A stretch of DNA of 64,000 nucleotides from Blastomyces gilchristii SLH14081 (lineage: Eukaryota; Ascomycota; Eurotiomycetes; Onygenales; Ajellomycetaceae), in the NCBI RefSeq assembly GCF_000003855.2, contig NW_003101669.1:613740-677739 (forward strand), in the 5' to 3' direction. The notes under the pieces are model-generated. The model was not told the origin of the DNA, did no database searches, and saw only the letters and a list, made by a program, of their open reading frames with translations. Numbering within the stretch: position 1 is the stretch's first letter; every line of letters begins with the position of its first letter. Of this stretch, positions 35,579 to 47,639 are shown piece after piece. Position numbers and translations under genes: made by a program.

Positions 35579-36384
35579 GTATATATTGAATAAAGATAAT
35601 ATTACTATGCAATACTGTAGTCATTTCTATATATCTCTGAAAGCTATTAATAGTTTCTTTGTCTCTTTATATTTGATAAGTTAATAATATATTCTGATAC
35701 ACTTTCCCTTTCATCATTATCATCATTATTATTATTATCATCATCATCACTATCATCATCATCATTATTATTATTATTATTACTATTATATCATTGCTAG
35801 CTGTCTTCTCTGTCTTCACTCTCTCTTAACACTTATTAAAATCAATTATATCATTCTTCTTTAAATATTCTGCAGTCCTGCGGATCATCAAGGTATATAA
35901 GCATCATCACAGATTGAAGAGAGAGAAGAAGAAGGTGTTTAAGTATAGAGAGATAGATTGTAAGATATATTATAATGCCTTGAAGAGACTCTGTAAGAAA
36001 GTAGAATGATAATGATTTTAAGTAACACTTCTGATAGATTTAGACTGAACTAAGTATAGAAATAATACAGATGACACTGCTTATAAGAGATTGAAAAAGA
36101 AGACAGTGAAGAGTCTTATACAGTAGTGATAAGACTAGAAGAAGTTCTGAGAATGATTTAAGATTGAGATGAAGAGAGAGAGAAAGAAGAAAAGTATTAT
36201 TATAAATAAGCAGTGACAGAAGAAGATTAAGAAGATATTAAAGTAGAAGATAAAGAAGTCAAAACTGATAAATTTTTTATTAAGAGATAATGATTTTTGA
36301 TAACACTTCTGTTCTCTAATTGATTAGCAGGAGCTGACAGAGAACAAGGAAATTGAGGCCTTGTTCAGATCTTAAATATGCTTC
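35579..36384 (+). other. hAT-A interior with ATC/ATT microsatellite
   Basis: A trinucleotide-rich tract (CAT/ATT units) runs about 35713-35793. From about 35880 to 36260 the plus strand has Lys/Arg-rich coding-like sequence with no open frame, perhaps the front of the frame at 36385. No family is recognised. Confidence 0.5.
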
Positions 36385-36615
36385 ATGATTCAAAATATTA
36401 AGAAGATAGCTCTGCTCTCTGAGCATGTCAATCTGCTTACTGCTGAAGTGAAATCTGAGACAGCAGATCAGAAAATGCAGGATTTTAAGATACAGATTGA
36501 TCTGACTGAGAGAGAGCAGCAGAAACTCTTCTCTGAGAACATAGCAGAGAGAGATTTTGAGATGATTATTATCTCAGATAAGAAGAAGAAGAAGAAGAAT
36601 AAGAATAAGAAATGA
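36385..36615 (+). CDS. Hypothetical coiled, Lys-tailed frame inside hAT-A
   Basis: A 76-codon open frame starting MIQNIKKIALL. It is rich in Glu, Lys and Gln with heptad-like spacing (coiled-coil-like) and ends in a poly-Lys run. It lies upstream of the hAT transposase on the same strand and could be the tail of a longer degraded second protein of the element (coding-like sequence from about 35880). A simple-repeat origin for the Lys tail is also possible. No function is assigned. Confidence 0.3.
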   Translation: MIQNIKKIALLSEHVNLLTAEVKSETADQKMQDFKIQIDLTEREQQKLFSENIAERDFEMIIISDKKKKKKNKNKK

Positions 36616-37279
36616 ATTATAAAGAATAATAAGAAGAATGACAAAGAGAAGAAAGATAATAAGTAGAAAAAGTTTTTTTCTTTTTATATTAATTAGTTAT
36701 AAGTTCATAACTATTAGTTAATAATTAAAATTAATTTTGAGTTTTCAAAAATTATTGTATAAATTGTAATCAATTATCAATATCAGAAATAATATATATA
36801 TATATATTCAACTATTATGTTACTATAATATATAAGTATCAACATTTTTTCAATATTGATATTTATAATATTAATATATTTTTAATGATATTATCTGATA
36901 ATATAATTTGATAACACTCTCTTTCATAATATTAATATATTTCAAGAAATATGACAGAGATTAATCAAGATTATTTATTTACTTTTATATATTAATAATA
37001 TTCAATCTGAGTTAGTACTAAAATTATAACTAAGCTAAGAAAGAAGATTATTTTCTCTTATATTCATTCTTCTTATATATATCAGTAATCAGTTATTGAA
37101 AATAAATTATTATCTTTCTTAAATTATTATTATATCTTCTAAATTCACTTCTTTCACTTCTTTTACTTCTATTAAAGATTCATAAACTCTTCAAGAAATC
37201 ACTATGAATTATAAAGTCTATGTTATTTATAATTTAACACAGAATGCTCTCTTTTAATTATGATAAATAATCACTTCAT

Positions 37280-39560
37280 TCTTCATATCTGATTCCAGGT
37301 CATGAAATTTATAGAAAACTTAACACAAATATCAAGATGAACTATGAAATAATTATTAATAGATTGTATTATAGATTACTGAAGAGTCATCTCTCTGCTG
37401 TAATTACTATAACTTCATTCAGAAATATTCATTATAAACTGATTATAACTCTGAAGAAATTTTCTGACATCTGAAGTTATCAGAATGCAGACAATAAAAG
37501 AAAAGTAATCAGAAAATTACTACTGAGCTGATAAGTTACTCTATCAGATAATAATTTTTAATAATACTCACTTTCTAATTTGAAGAAAATCATGTGATAA
37601 TAATTATATATCAGTACTCTGATTTCATAACTCTTATCTGATAACTTCTGTGAATAATTACTTTATATATATATATCTCTGAATCTTTCTCTTCAATTAA
37701 TTGAAAATCCTGAATTCTGAACACTTCTTCAAATACTTAATTCAAATCTTTATATTTTATATCAATTCTGTCTTCAGTCTAACCTTGAGATATACTACAA
37801 AGTTAATATGCAATATCTAGAATCAGAGTTGAAGAATTATCAAAGAGTGTCTCTCACAGTGAATGTATAATCTAGTACAAATAATGTTACATTTATAAGA
37901 GTTATATGTTATTATATTGATAAGAACTGAACATATCAAGAGACATTAATTGAATTTAAATCATTGATCAGTAGTCATACTGAGAATTATATAACAGAGA
38001 TATTAATGACTATGATTAAAAATAACTATTAAGATATTAGTCTCAGTCTTCTTATAATTATAACTGATAATGCTGTGAATAACTATACTATGATAAAGAG
38101 CTTGAAGCAAAAATTGACTTTGTATTTCTGAAATAATAAACAAGGTCATATTCTCTGCATTGCTCATATGATTCAACTTGTAATATAAACACTAATAAAG
38201 AATCTTAACATTGAGATGAAGAATAATGAGATGACTGATTCTTGAGATAAGAATAAAATAAAAGTGATTACTTAAGTAACTTTTATATTCATTTTATAAA
38301 AGATAATGTTTTTTAATACTACTTTTTAATATTGTTTTTTAATAACACTTTTTACTAATGCTACTGTTAATTTTGAATAGATTGACTAATAATTTAAATA
38401 TCACAGATTTGAAATATTACTAATGTAATTTGTATCTTCTCTAAATAATAATAATAATTCTATAATATTCAATAAATAAATAAATCAGTTATATCACTGA
38501 ATATGATACAGAATGTTAGAACATGGTGAAGTTCAATATATAAGATAACTATTCAGACTCTTCAACTGTATCAGATGATTGATTATTAAGTATAACACTC
38601 TAATTGAGAAAAGATTCAGATATTGAAACTTTCTGATATGAAGTGAACTCAGTTGAAATATATGATTGATTTACTGTTTCAGTTTTATAAGATAATAAAG
38701 ACAGTTTCAATTACTTATACATCAATGCTGCAGTCAGTCTGATGAGTGTATAACAGTGTATTTACTCATCTTAAGAAGCAGTTGAATCACTTAAAAAGAA
38801 ATTCAGTCTGAGATAATACTATAGCATAGACTATTATTACTGTAAGAAATAAACTGATATATTACTACAGTAAAACTGAATAATTATTTACAGAGTACTA
38901 TGCTGTAGCAGCTCTACTAGATCTCTCTTATCAAGTTAATATCTACACTTCTCAAGATTGAACAGAGAAGAAATAAGACTTGTATATTAAATTAGCTCAA
39001 GACTACTACAATGTCAACTATCAGAGATTTAAATAAGCAGATGTTAAAGATGTGAAGACAGTGAAATACAATTCTCTAGTAAGTAACAATCTTTGATAAC
39101 ACTTTATATTATATAGAACTATAATACTAACTTTGAAACAGAACTTACATATACTAATTACAACTGAAAATCAGGCAAAACTATATACTTATAAAACTGA
39201 ATTTGACTGCTATCTTCAAGATGATTCAATAAATTTATACATCAAATCAATTCTAGAGCTATAAAAAATTATTAAGAGTATATATTTAACTGTTGTACTA
39301 ATAATACATGATATTCTGATAATTTCATTAACAGAGATGAAAATGAAGTGAAAGATCAACTCAAACTGAGATATTTATCACTATTATCAGAGACAATTAC
39401 AAGAAGAAACAATCAAGAAACTCATGATTGTAAAATATGAAATTATCAGACAGTTAAATACCTCTGATTACAGTATATCAGAGAAGTGTAGTTTTCATGA
39501 GAAAGTAAAGAATAAACATGTATAAGAATGTATTTAGTTATTTTATAAGTGTTATCAATA
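37280..39560 (+). pseudogene. hAT-A transposase remnant
   Basis: Recognisable hAT catalytic-core landmarks in order. IITDNAVNNYTM lies near 38057-38092, with the second catalytic Asp at about 38066. It is followed by LCIAHMIQL near 38155-38181, the conserved Cys-x2-His segment that follows it in hAT transposases. ALLDLSYQ near 38905-38935 is the C-terminal block before the dimerisation region. TGA and TAA stops interrupt throughout, and no single start can be chosen. AATAACACT-like intervals around 38330-38380 may be introns or decay. The enzyme would cut and paste hAT-A and its derivative hAT-B; this copy is dead. Confidence 0.75.
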
Positions 39561-39866
39561 ATCATTATCAAATTCTGATTATATAAGCAATCACTGAATG
39601 AACTGAATAAGACTGAATTTGATCTTCAGTCTCAGTTTCATTCTGATTTTGAAAGAATGATTATCTTTCACAGTTTATTCTGAGAAATTACTTTCATTTT
39701 ACTGTTCTTGAATTAAATCTGGTCATTTTTCACATCATTTCTCTCAGAAATGATTCATTTTCAGATTTTTTTGAGACTTGATTCTGGTGGGACTCACTTC
39801 AAGAAATGTATGAGACCAGATCAAATGAGACTAAATGTGAAATTCATGGTCCCGGCAGCCAGTCTA

Positions 39867-41105
39867 ATCAGAGAAAGAGTCTCTTCTTTATTTTTATCAA
39901 CTAACTCTGAAAATGAACTGAATTGAAATAGATTTCTTGATTGAAATGAAAATAATTCCTCAAAGAAAATGTCTTCTCAACTGTACAGACTATACTCACT
40001 GATTAAAAATCAATTTTATTCTTTAAATGTTGAAAAAGTTGATCATGAGAAGATATCTCTCTGAAGAGAAAAGCTTGAATCTCTTATAGACTTACAAATA
40101 AGTTAACTATCTAAAGAGAAAGAATATGAACAGTATTTAAAGAGAATTTCTACAATTAATATAAAAGACTCTATTCTGATTTATTCAGATAACTCAAAAA
40201 ATAAGAATTTGAATAGATTAGGCACAGACATTGCTTATACTGAAGATAATATTAATTTTATCTCAGATTTCTGAAATTTAGGCTGTGAATCTGAAGTCTA
40301 TGATACTGAACTATTTACAATAGTGAAAGCTTTCAAACTCATTGAAATAAAATCTTATAAAAGAGAAAATAGTTTGAAAGAGACATGAATATTTTCTAAT
40401 AGTTAAGCTGCTTTAAAAAGACTTAGAAATAGTCAGTTTTATAATAATTAAATGAATCTTGAACTGATCTTAAACTCTGTTTTGAAATTCAAAAGAGAGA
40501 AATATTGAAGCTGATAATTCATCTACACTGAGTTTCTACTCATATGAATATTCACGATAATGAATTGGCTGATTTAGCTGTATAAAAGAGTTCAGAATTA
40601 AGCAGATCTATTCAAAAAATTATGTTCTGATCTTTTATAAAGAGAAAATAAAGGAACTTGTTTAGATAAGTGAAATGAAAGCTGGCAGAAACAAAAGAAG
40701 AGTATACATTATTCAAGATTTGAAATAAAACCTAAGTGAAAATCTTGTTCAATTAAATATAAAAAGAAAATATTTTCATCTATAATACAGCTGAAACTAG
40801 AACATGGCTATTTCAAATCTTACATACAAAGATTTAATGATAGATTTGATTCAATAGAATACTCATTCTGCAATGCAAATGAGAATTCTGAGTATATTAT
40901 AATACACTGTGCATTATATAATAGTCTGAGAGTCAGATTGAAAGAGAAGTATGATTTAAATCAATTAAATATGAGATTCTTATTCTCAACTGAGACAGGA
41001 ATTAAATACTTAATAGACTTTCTATCAGAAACTCAAGCAGCTACAAGAAAATGACTGAATTCAGAAATATCTGAATATGAAGAGGAGAAAATTAATCAGA
41101 TATAG
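39867..41105 (+). pseudogene. LINE-A ORF2 part 3: RNase H and C-terminal region
   Basis: The frame resumes after hAT-A. An RNase H domain is read at about 40180-40600, with ILIYSDNSKN (first catalytic Asp present), YDTELFTIVKAF (Glu) and WIFSNS (Asp changed to Asn). After it a Cys-bearing C-terminus has CNANENSEYIIIHC near 40870, the CCHC-type end seen in Tad1-clade ORF2 proteins. LINE-B has the same region in reverse at 34100-35150. Confidence 0.85.
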
Positions 41106-41482
41106 TCTGTCAAAACAGCTATATACTATCTTTTAATAATTTGTTTTATTACAGTCTCTCTTTACTTTACTTTTTTCTTTCTATTCTTTTCTATCTATCT
41201 ATTTAATGTGTCTATCTTTAAGCCTGTGTTCTCTTTTCTTTTGTCATAATATTGTCAAATGATTTCAAAGTATCAGAAGATGTTAAAATACTGTATTTTA
41301 TAAACAGTTTTTATACTCTGAGCTGGAATTTTCTGATTTTGCATATCTGAAATTGATGAATGTATAATAGTTAACTTTATAGATGTAGGAAAAACTCTGA
41401 TAACTAAAAGTTCTCAGGTAGATGTCATAGTCTCTGACTGCATACATCTATAATTGAAGAATAATAATAATAATAATAATAA
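41106..41482 (+). other. LINE-A 3' UTR, terminal hairpin and (AAT)n tail
   Basis: Noncoding 3' end. The hairpin AGTC-TCT-GACT lies at 41429-41439, followed by GCATA, then GAAGAATAATAAT with eight or so AAT units to 41482. The same hairpin is in LINE-B. The SINEs carry an equivalent hairpin with a different but still paired stem (see findings). Confidence 0.85.
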
Positions 41483-41495
41483 GTCAAACAGCTGC
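41483..41495. repeat. Right target-site duplication of LINE-A
   Basis: GTCAAACAGCTGC, matching 13516-13528 with one C/T difference. Confidence 0.85.
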
Positions 41496-42149
41496 TTCTT
41501 CAGAGATGATCTCAGAAACTCAGAAGTCTGTTCAGATAATGAAGACTCTTGCTTATATATAGATATTTAAATCTACTCAATTTATAGCATCTGTATTATT
41601 ATTTGATACAGATATATAAGTAACTGAGATGTAATATCTTCTATCATTATTCTGTATACTCTTAAGTTTGATAAGATAGTTATTCAATATTCAGAGTTGT
41701 ATGCAGAAGACTTTATAAGTGAAAGCTTTATTAACACTTATAAGAGCTTGTAATAGTTTAAAAGTTAGTACTTTCTTAAGCATGCTAATGTTTCTTTAAT
41801 TCTTTTAAGATTAACTGCCTGCTTCTAGAATCTTGATATTGAAGTCAGAGATGAATATTATAAGAGAAGTATTTCTCTGTTAAATACTCTGTAATCAATC
41901 TAATATCTTCTACTGTATAGTAGTATATCTCTGAACAGAATGTCAAGATCTTTAATAATATTATCAGAGATATATAACACTGATTCACATATCTTTATAT
42001 ATAACTAACACTTCTATTTCATGCGATTCTTCAATTGATTATTAATGCATTAATCTGGATTAGTTAATGAACTGATGACATCTTTATCTATACATAGTTT
42101 CATGAGTATGTTCAATCTTTATAACAGATAGAGAGTGAGATTAAAAGTA
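41496..42149 (-). pseudogene. gag: G1-C part 2: gag and leader remnant, reversed
   Basis: Continues G1-C after LINE-A. The reverse complement follows G1-A gag from about 27500 back to about 26868 (for example 41497-41640 with 27390-27510). It is broken at 42149/42150 by Helitron-2, and the rest of G1-C should lie beyond the right edge of the window. Confidence 0.85.
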
Positions 42150-42244
42150 TCTCTCTATATATTAAAGAAAAACCAACTTTTCCGTGCAAAAAACGCTGTA
42201 ATGTGACCTCACATGCCATCACATGCACCTCATTAAATTTATGA

Positions 42245-45200
42245 TTGAGATTAACAGCTGGCTCGGCAGCCTGTACAACTCTGATAGATAATCTTCATTC
42301 TTTTCTTTACAGATGTTCTCTACTGTATTTACATTCTTTATACTCTTATCTACATTCATTACAACCTGTATATTCATTAATATACTCTTTCATGCACTGC
42401 TGCTTAACATGTGAGGATTCTCATCCTCTCAGTGTATTTGAACATTCTCAATTCAATGCATTATTCTGTACATACTCTATGTGCTGTCAAGCTCAGCATC
42501 ATGCATGTCAGACACATTCAGTTCAAACCTCTTATCTGTCATTGAGAGATGTAGCTGCTTCTGTACTCAACTCACAGTGAGTTGAGTCGTCACACTGTGA
42601 TATATGCTGTGAAGACTGTTTATCTCATCTGTTTCACACTGTCAATTGTGTGTTCAAGAACTGTAACAACTGCTAGACTCTTAATTGTGAATGTGTCTAT
42701 GATGTCAAATGCTGTTATCTAACAGCTGCTGCAGCAGTTCATGCAGATCATATATATGTGAATGCATCAGAGCAGCTGTCTCTTGATATTCTCAACAATT
42801 GAACTGGCTCAACTATTTCTGAATCAGCTGTTAATTCTTCAATCACTTGCAGCTGCTGATCTGTTCTCTGCAGCTTTCAGTTCTACATCTATTACTGTCA
42901 ATCACTTGATTTTGACTGAATGAATATCTGCTGCTCTGTCTGCAGAGCTAAGTATTGAATTAACAAATGTGTACATAAGTCATCAAAGATCTTATCAGTG
43001 TTTTTCACATGCTGTGCAAGAGATGCTGTAAGACTGTTATCTGTCAAAGAACTCTCACAAGAGCTACATGAGCTGTTTAATAATAATACAGCTGATATAA
43101 AGCATTTCTGCAAGCATATTCAGAACTACAACTCTGCCCTGGCATTTACATCTATTAAGTGTAAGCAGAATCCATGCCTGGGTCACCTGACTACTAGTGA
43201 CACAGTGTTATTTCAAATACAGAGAGAACTCTATCATCTGCAAGAGCTGTTAGAGTCTGAGTCAGATGAGAATATCTGTTTTATATAAATATGAATTCAT
43301 GATTCATGATTTGATACAGATATTTTAAATGATGCAGACTCTGTTATATATTCTAGTGTGTTTAATTATATCTATATTGTATTACTTACTGTTTATTCAT
43401 TTGCTTTTTCACATTCTTCTATTATGATGTTATAACTGCTAATGTTCTTAAGATTAATTCTTTTATTCAGCTTTATCAGTCTGTATGAGAGATACTACAG
43501 AACAGTTCTGCTGTGTGTGTCAGTTTGAACCCTGTTTTACAGCTGAAGACAGGCAATGACTGCTGCTGTGAGAATCTGTCTACTGTCTCTGAGATTGTAG
43601 TTATTATACAGAACACTTTCAGCAGTGTTCATCACTCTCATATCATTCTTCTGATGTTATGACAGCTCAGTACTGACATGAGTCTCACATGTATTGATTC
43701 TCACAGTCTGTTATATCTTTCACTGTATTATGTTCTACTTTTTTCTTCCAGAGATCACAGCTGACATGTTGATATGAATGTGCTTGCAGATCTCTCACCC
43801 GCCTGTAACAGCTCTGATGATGATGTTGATAATACTGTTGAGAATGAAGATAAGTGTAGTGACTGTAGAATAACTCTGTGTATGTGACATGTATATAATC
43901 TTTTTCAATGAGATAATGTTGATACTTCTCTTTTTCAGACTAGACATCTATTTCAACAATATTTAGTTGATATCTACATAAATGTTAATGAACAGCAGCT
44001 GAACTGAGTTCATGCTCATCAACTGAAAATCTGTGCAGATTAATATAGTAATCTACATAATGTTATACAGGCAGATAATACAGATCATGAGTCACTTGAT
44101 CACTGTGTGATATTATCTGCTTCTTATATAGACAGTGAATATTTTATGCATACACTATTTCAGAATTCTATAATAATTATCTTTAACTACAGACATTCAA
44201 CTCTTTTTATTACATTCACAGTTAACTCTGAGTGAGAGAAGATTATTTGTAAGTTACTCTCTGACCAGACTGCAGCAGACTGTTCAGATTTGATTGTATA
44301 TGTTTTTACAATGAAGATCTTTCATTTTCTTAATATTCTCAAATTCAGATAGCTGTTCAGACTGATGTTGATCAGGGTATGAACAATTGAATATTAAAAA
44401 TATGAACTGTCTTATATATATCTGTTAATCTGACTAGAGAACTCTGAGTAGTTTTTACAGTCTGATACAATTAAGAATATTATATCTGCAGAGCTGTCAA
44501 GCCCTGCTGAGAATATAGATAAGTTAGATGAATTGATCTGTAAATTCATGATTCATGATTCATGTAATGCTGATGAGATGAGCCTCTGTCATGAGAATGA
44601 CAGATGTATAAAACATTTTCTCAAAGCTTTTCAGAGTGCTACAGCTGTTGAAGAGAATGGCTATTCTCTGTACAGATAGAAGCATGATTTATCTATCTTC
44701 TTTAAATGTACTGTTAACAATAGTGAGATTGTAATTGATAATCAATGAGTTGTTTCATACAATCTCTATCTCATTCACATATATAAAGCATATATAAATG
44801 TAGAGGTCTGTGCCTCTGTTGAAGTCATTAAATACATCAATAAATACATCTATAAGAGCTCAGATCACACTGTTCTCTGTATCATTGACTTCAATGATGA
44901 GATTGATATTTGACTGTATAAGTGTTATATCAGCTCAACTGAGACTGTATAGTATATATTCACATTTTATATACATCAGAAGTTTCTATCTGTTGAGATA
45001 TTATCTATTCATCTATCAGATCATTAGATGATTTACTTCTCTGAATCTGAATATGAAGATTATGAATATATTACTGAACATTTGATAAATAATATATCTA
45101 AGTTCATGATATTCTTTGTCTACAACAATTCATATCTGAATATTCAGTATCTCTATCAAGAATTTCTTCATTATTTTATTTGAGACAAATGTAACTGAAG

Positions 45201-46346
45201 GTGAAAGAGCTGTATGAAGAGAAGATCAGTTGATTGTCTGTCTCATCTCAGTTCATATAATAATGAGATGTTCTTTTTACAGCTGCTTCTTATTAATATA
45301 TGTGATTTACTGAGCTTTAAGACTCTGTGAATGATGAATAATGTTTATCACTCTATATTTTATACAGCATGTCAGACACTTGATCTTCTGTATAATAATA
45401 ATGAGTGAATCATTACATTTGAATCTGCTATTGTATTTACAACTGCTTATTACATGCAGTCAGTATTTATCACTGTATTAATTTATGAAAATGTTGCAGA
45501 TCTGTCTGCTCTCTGAGCATGTTTCTATCATACTCTCTGTAATGATCTTTCATATCAACTGTATTAGATAAATTCAGACTGTATTATCAATGCTTCTGCA
45601 GAATATTTATATTATAACTATAATCTATTTCTTATTCAGCAGCTTCTGCATGAGTTTAACAAGATTCTTACAGACTTTGATCTGCCTGCATGCAGCTCTG
45701 TATAAGATAATCTTATTAGAAACTGACTACTTTTTGAGAAGCAGAACTACAATCTTATAGAGGAAATCATCACTGCAGATACTCTGTAGATGCAGTTAAA
45801 TAATGATTAATATTATGTATATAATTCAATTCTGGGTGTAATAGAACTACAGTCATCTCACTATTTTATACAAGATTCTGATAATACTGATAAAACATTT
45901 CTTTACAGAGCTCTCTATAGCTGTCTATATACAGATGAAAAAACAGTTCTTTGTGTGACTTTCTCTGACATTACAGCTGTTCTTTTACTGTGTGATAGAA
46001 CTGCTCACTCACATTTTACTATTTCAATTGAATTGAATGCAGATTCTGTGTCAAAGATAATCATTCACAGTGAACTGAGCTGTCTGCTGTAGGCTGTAGA
46101 TTTGATTATTTAAGATAAGGCCTTCATACAGCACTACTATTGTATAAAGATTGTTGACTATCTTTTTCAAGATTTACATTCATCAGATGAGCTTTTTAAT
46201 GATATGTCTGTTATATTTAATAATGATTTTATACAGACTCTGTCTGTTATACTGTGTGACAGCTGTGCTGCAGTTGTTGCAGCTTGTCTGCAGTATTTAT
46301 ATATATGATAACAGTTAACTGTACTGCACTTGAGAAGGAATATAAG
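42245..46346 (+). pseudogene. Helitron-2 Rep-helicase remnant, part 1
   Basis: Parallel to Helitron-1. The Cys-rich N-terminus is at 42245-42580, including CEDSHPLSVFEHSQ. A Helitron N-terminal domain follows at 42998-43288. The Rep HUH site reads LSYIYLL near 44420 (both His lost, as in Helitron-1), and the tyrosine motif reads NKYIYKS near 44840 (Gly changed to Ser). The helicase begins near 45790, with a Walker A region around 45880-45910 ending TDKTFLY. The gene continues after G1-B at 61683. The longest open stretch is 111 codons. Confidence 0.85.
46342..46346. repeat. Left target-site duplication of G1-B (ATAAG)
   Basis: ATAAG before the 5' LTR recurs at 61678-61682 after the 3' LTR. 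The restored sequence matches Helitron-1 near 18040-18060. Confidence 0.93.
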
Positions 46347-46432
46347 TGTGGCGGGCTGCGCCCGATAAATCATATAGACTATTCCGTTACACTCCACAGA
46401 TTCCAACCACTCCATTCTTGAACGCGTACGCT

Positions 46433-46520
46433 CTGATTCTCGGCCATTCTCAATCACCAATCCTCGGCCGCCACGACCGATTCTCAGCCATTCTCGATCA
46501 CCGATCCTCGGCTGCTATGA
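46433..46520 (+). repeat. Two tandem 44-bp units in the G1-B LTR
   Basis: Unit 1 begins CTGATTCTCGGCCATTCTC and unit 2 CCGATTCTCAGCCATTCTC; both end with a CC/GCTRTGA- or CCACGA-type end. The 3' LTR also has two units (about 61408-61495), while G1-A LTRs have one. Confidence 0.85.
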
Positions 46521-46697
46521 ACGCGTATAGATTCTTCCACTCTGAAGCTCCACCATGTACATCATCACATACATGTATAAATATCCACTTCAATTACTGA
46601 TTCTTGCACTTTCTCTTTCTTTTTCTTCTCTAATATTTTTCTCTTTGTTATATAAGACCTATCAATATCATACTGATCTATTCAGTGTAGATCTCTT

Positions 46698-47071
46698 GCC
46701 CCGGTGGCCGAATGGTTAATGCGGCCACCTGATAGCGCCTTGGCGTGGGAAACCAAGGCGCGTGGGTTCGAAACCCGCAGGGGATACATTAAATCCGGAA
46801 CTCAAGCACCTCAGGTTCCTAATAAATACAGAGGTGTACAAATCACTTCAATGAATCACTCTATGTTCCTGGGCTGGGAAGTTATTATCGCATGTATCTA
46901 ATTGTCACTCCTTTGTATTTTCCTATGTTCTTGTTATCTTGGCGTGGTCTCAACACCTGTATTTCCTTCTGTATAACCAACACTTGACCTGTATTTAACA
47001 TCATGCAAGGACTCATCATAAGCTCCGCTTGCATATGAGTATAATGGAAGGATAATAATAATAATAATATA
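46698..47071 (+). mobile_element. SINE-2, tRNA-derived SINE (374 bp)
   Basis: Inserted near the 3' edge of the G1-B 5' LTR, with perfect 14-bp duplications AGTGTAGATCTCTT at 46684-46697 and 47072-47085. It has a tRNA-like head with box A and box B, the hairpin AAGC-TCC-GCTT near the 3' end, then an (AAT)n tail with one GAT. It differs from SINE-3 at few positions. The open frame at 46704-46901 is accidental. Confidence 0.94.
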
Positions 47072-47639
47072 AGTGTAGATCTCTTACACTAGAAAAATGT
47101 TCATTATCTTCTTATTAGAAATGATTATTCACACACTGTCTTCTTATTAGAAATAATTATTTATCAAGATATTTAAACACATAACAACATATAAGAAATA
47201 GAGAAACAGTCAAACAGTTAAGTAAATACTGAGTTCTCAGATAAAAGCTTGCTTATCAGTCACTCTGATCTTATAATAAGATCTTATAAAGAGAGTAAGA
47301 TCTTATAAGAGAATATCAGTGAAAGATCTGAGAGTTCTGACATCTCAGATATATGAGATATTTATATAATTACACATCTGACAATCAATATAATCATGTC
47401 TAATGATAATATGAAACTCTTAAATGTGAGTATAGATATGATATCACAGTGACTTCAAGTAATGTTGAAATTACAACAATAATAAATAGCTGATATACAT
47501 GCAACTTAACAACATTAATATAAAGAGATTTAATAATTATCACAACAAGAAACTCATGCAATTTTAACATCTACAGAATCAAGTACAAAAGCACTGAAAG
47601 AATGCTTAGATACTTCTGCATATTTCAATGCTTCTAATC

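Larger units (their letters stand above)
32242..39866 (+). mobile_element. hAT-A, hAT-superfamily DNA transposon (7.6 kb including LINE-B)
   Basis: Termini are TAGACTGATCGTGTGACC and, on the other strand, TAGACTGGCTGCCGGGACC, giving TAGACTG inverted ends with an 8-bp target duplication. A degraded hAT transposase lies at about 37280-39560. Without LINE-B and its duplication the element is about 5.77 kb. The small relative hAT-B (47852-48357) shares both end sequences. The insertion is in LINE-A ORF2. Confidence 0.92.
13529..41482 (+). mobile_element. LINE-A, full-length Tad1-type LINE split by three insertions
   Basis: A non-LTR retrotransposon in four pieces: 13529-13837 (5' UTR), about 20771-26034 (rest of 5' UTR, ORF1, endonuclease, RT), 31748-32241 (RT end) and 39867-41482 (RNase H, 3' UTR, tail). 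The interrupters are Helitron-1, G1-A and hAT-A. The pieces sum to about 7.7 kb, a normal length for a complete Tad1-clade element. The 3' end is a short hairpin followed by (AAT)n. A 13-bp target duplication flanks the whole 28-kb span. ORF1 carries zinc knuckles. ORF2 has an apurinic-type endonuclease, RT and RNase H. All frames are broken. Confidence 0.9.
46347..47088 (+). repeat. G1-B 5' LTR, split by SINE-2
   Basis: TGTGGCGGGCTGCGCCCG start and CTTACA end. Without SINE-2 and its duplication it is about 354 bp, against 309 bp in G1-A. The extra length is a second tandem copy of a 44-bp unit (46433-46476 and 46477-46520). Confidence 0.9.

Noticed and set aside
35713..35793. Tandem ATC/ATT units as a CRISPR-like or satellite array
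   Set aside because: A simple trinucleotide microsatellite in a eukaryotic transposon, with no spacers.
46704..46901. Open frames starting MAEWLMRPP in SINE-2 and SINE-3 (also 49968-50165) as protein genes
   Set aside because: They cover the tRNA-like head and SINE body. Conservation is that of the SINE, and SINEs encode no protein.
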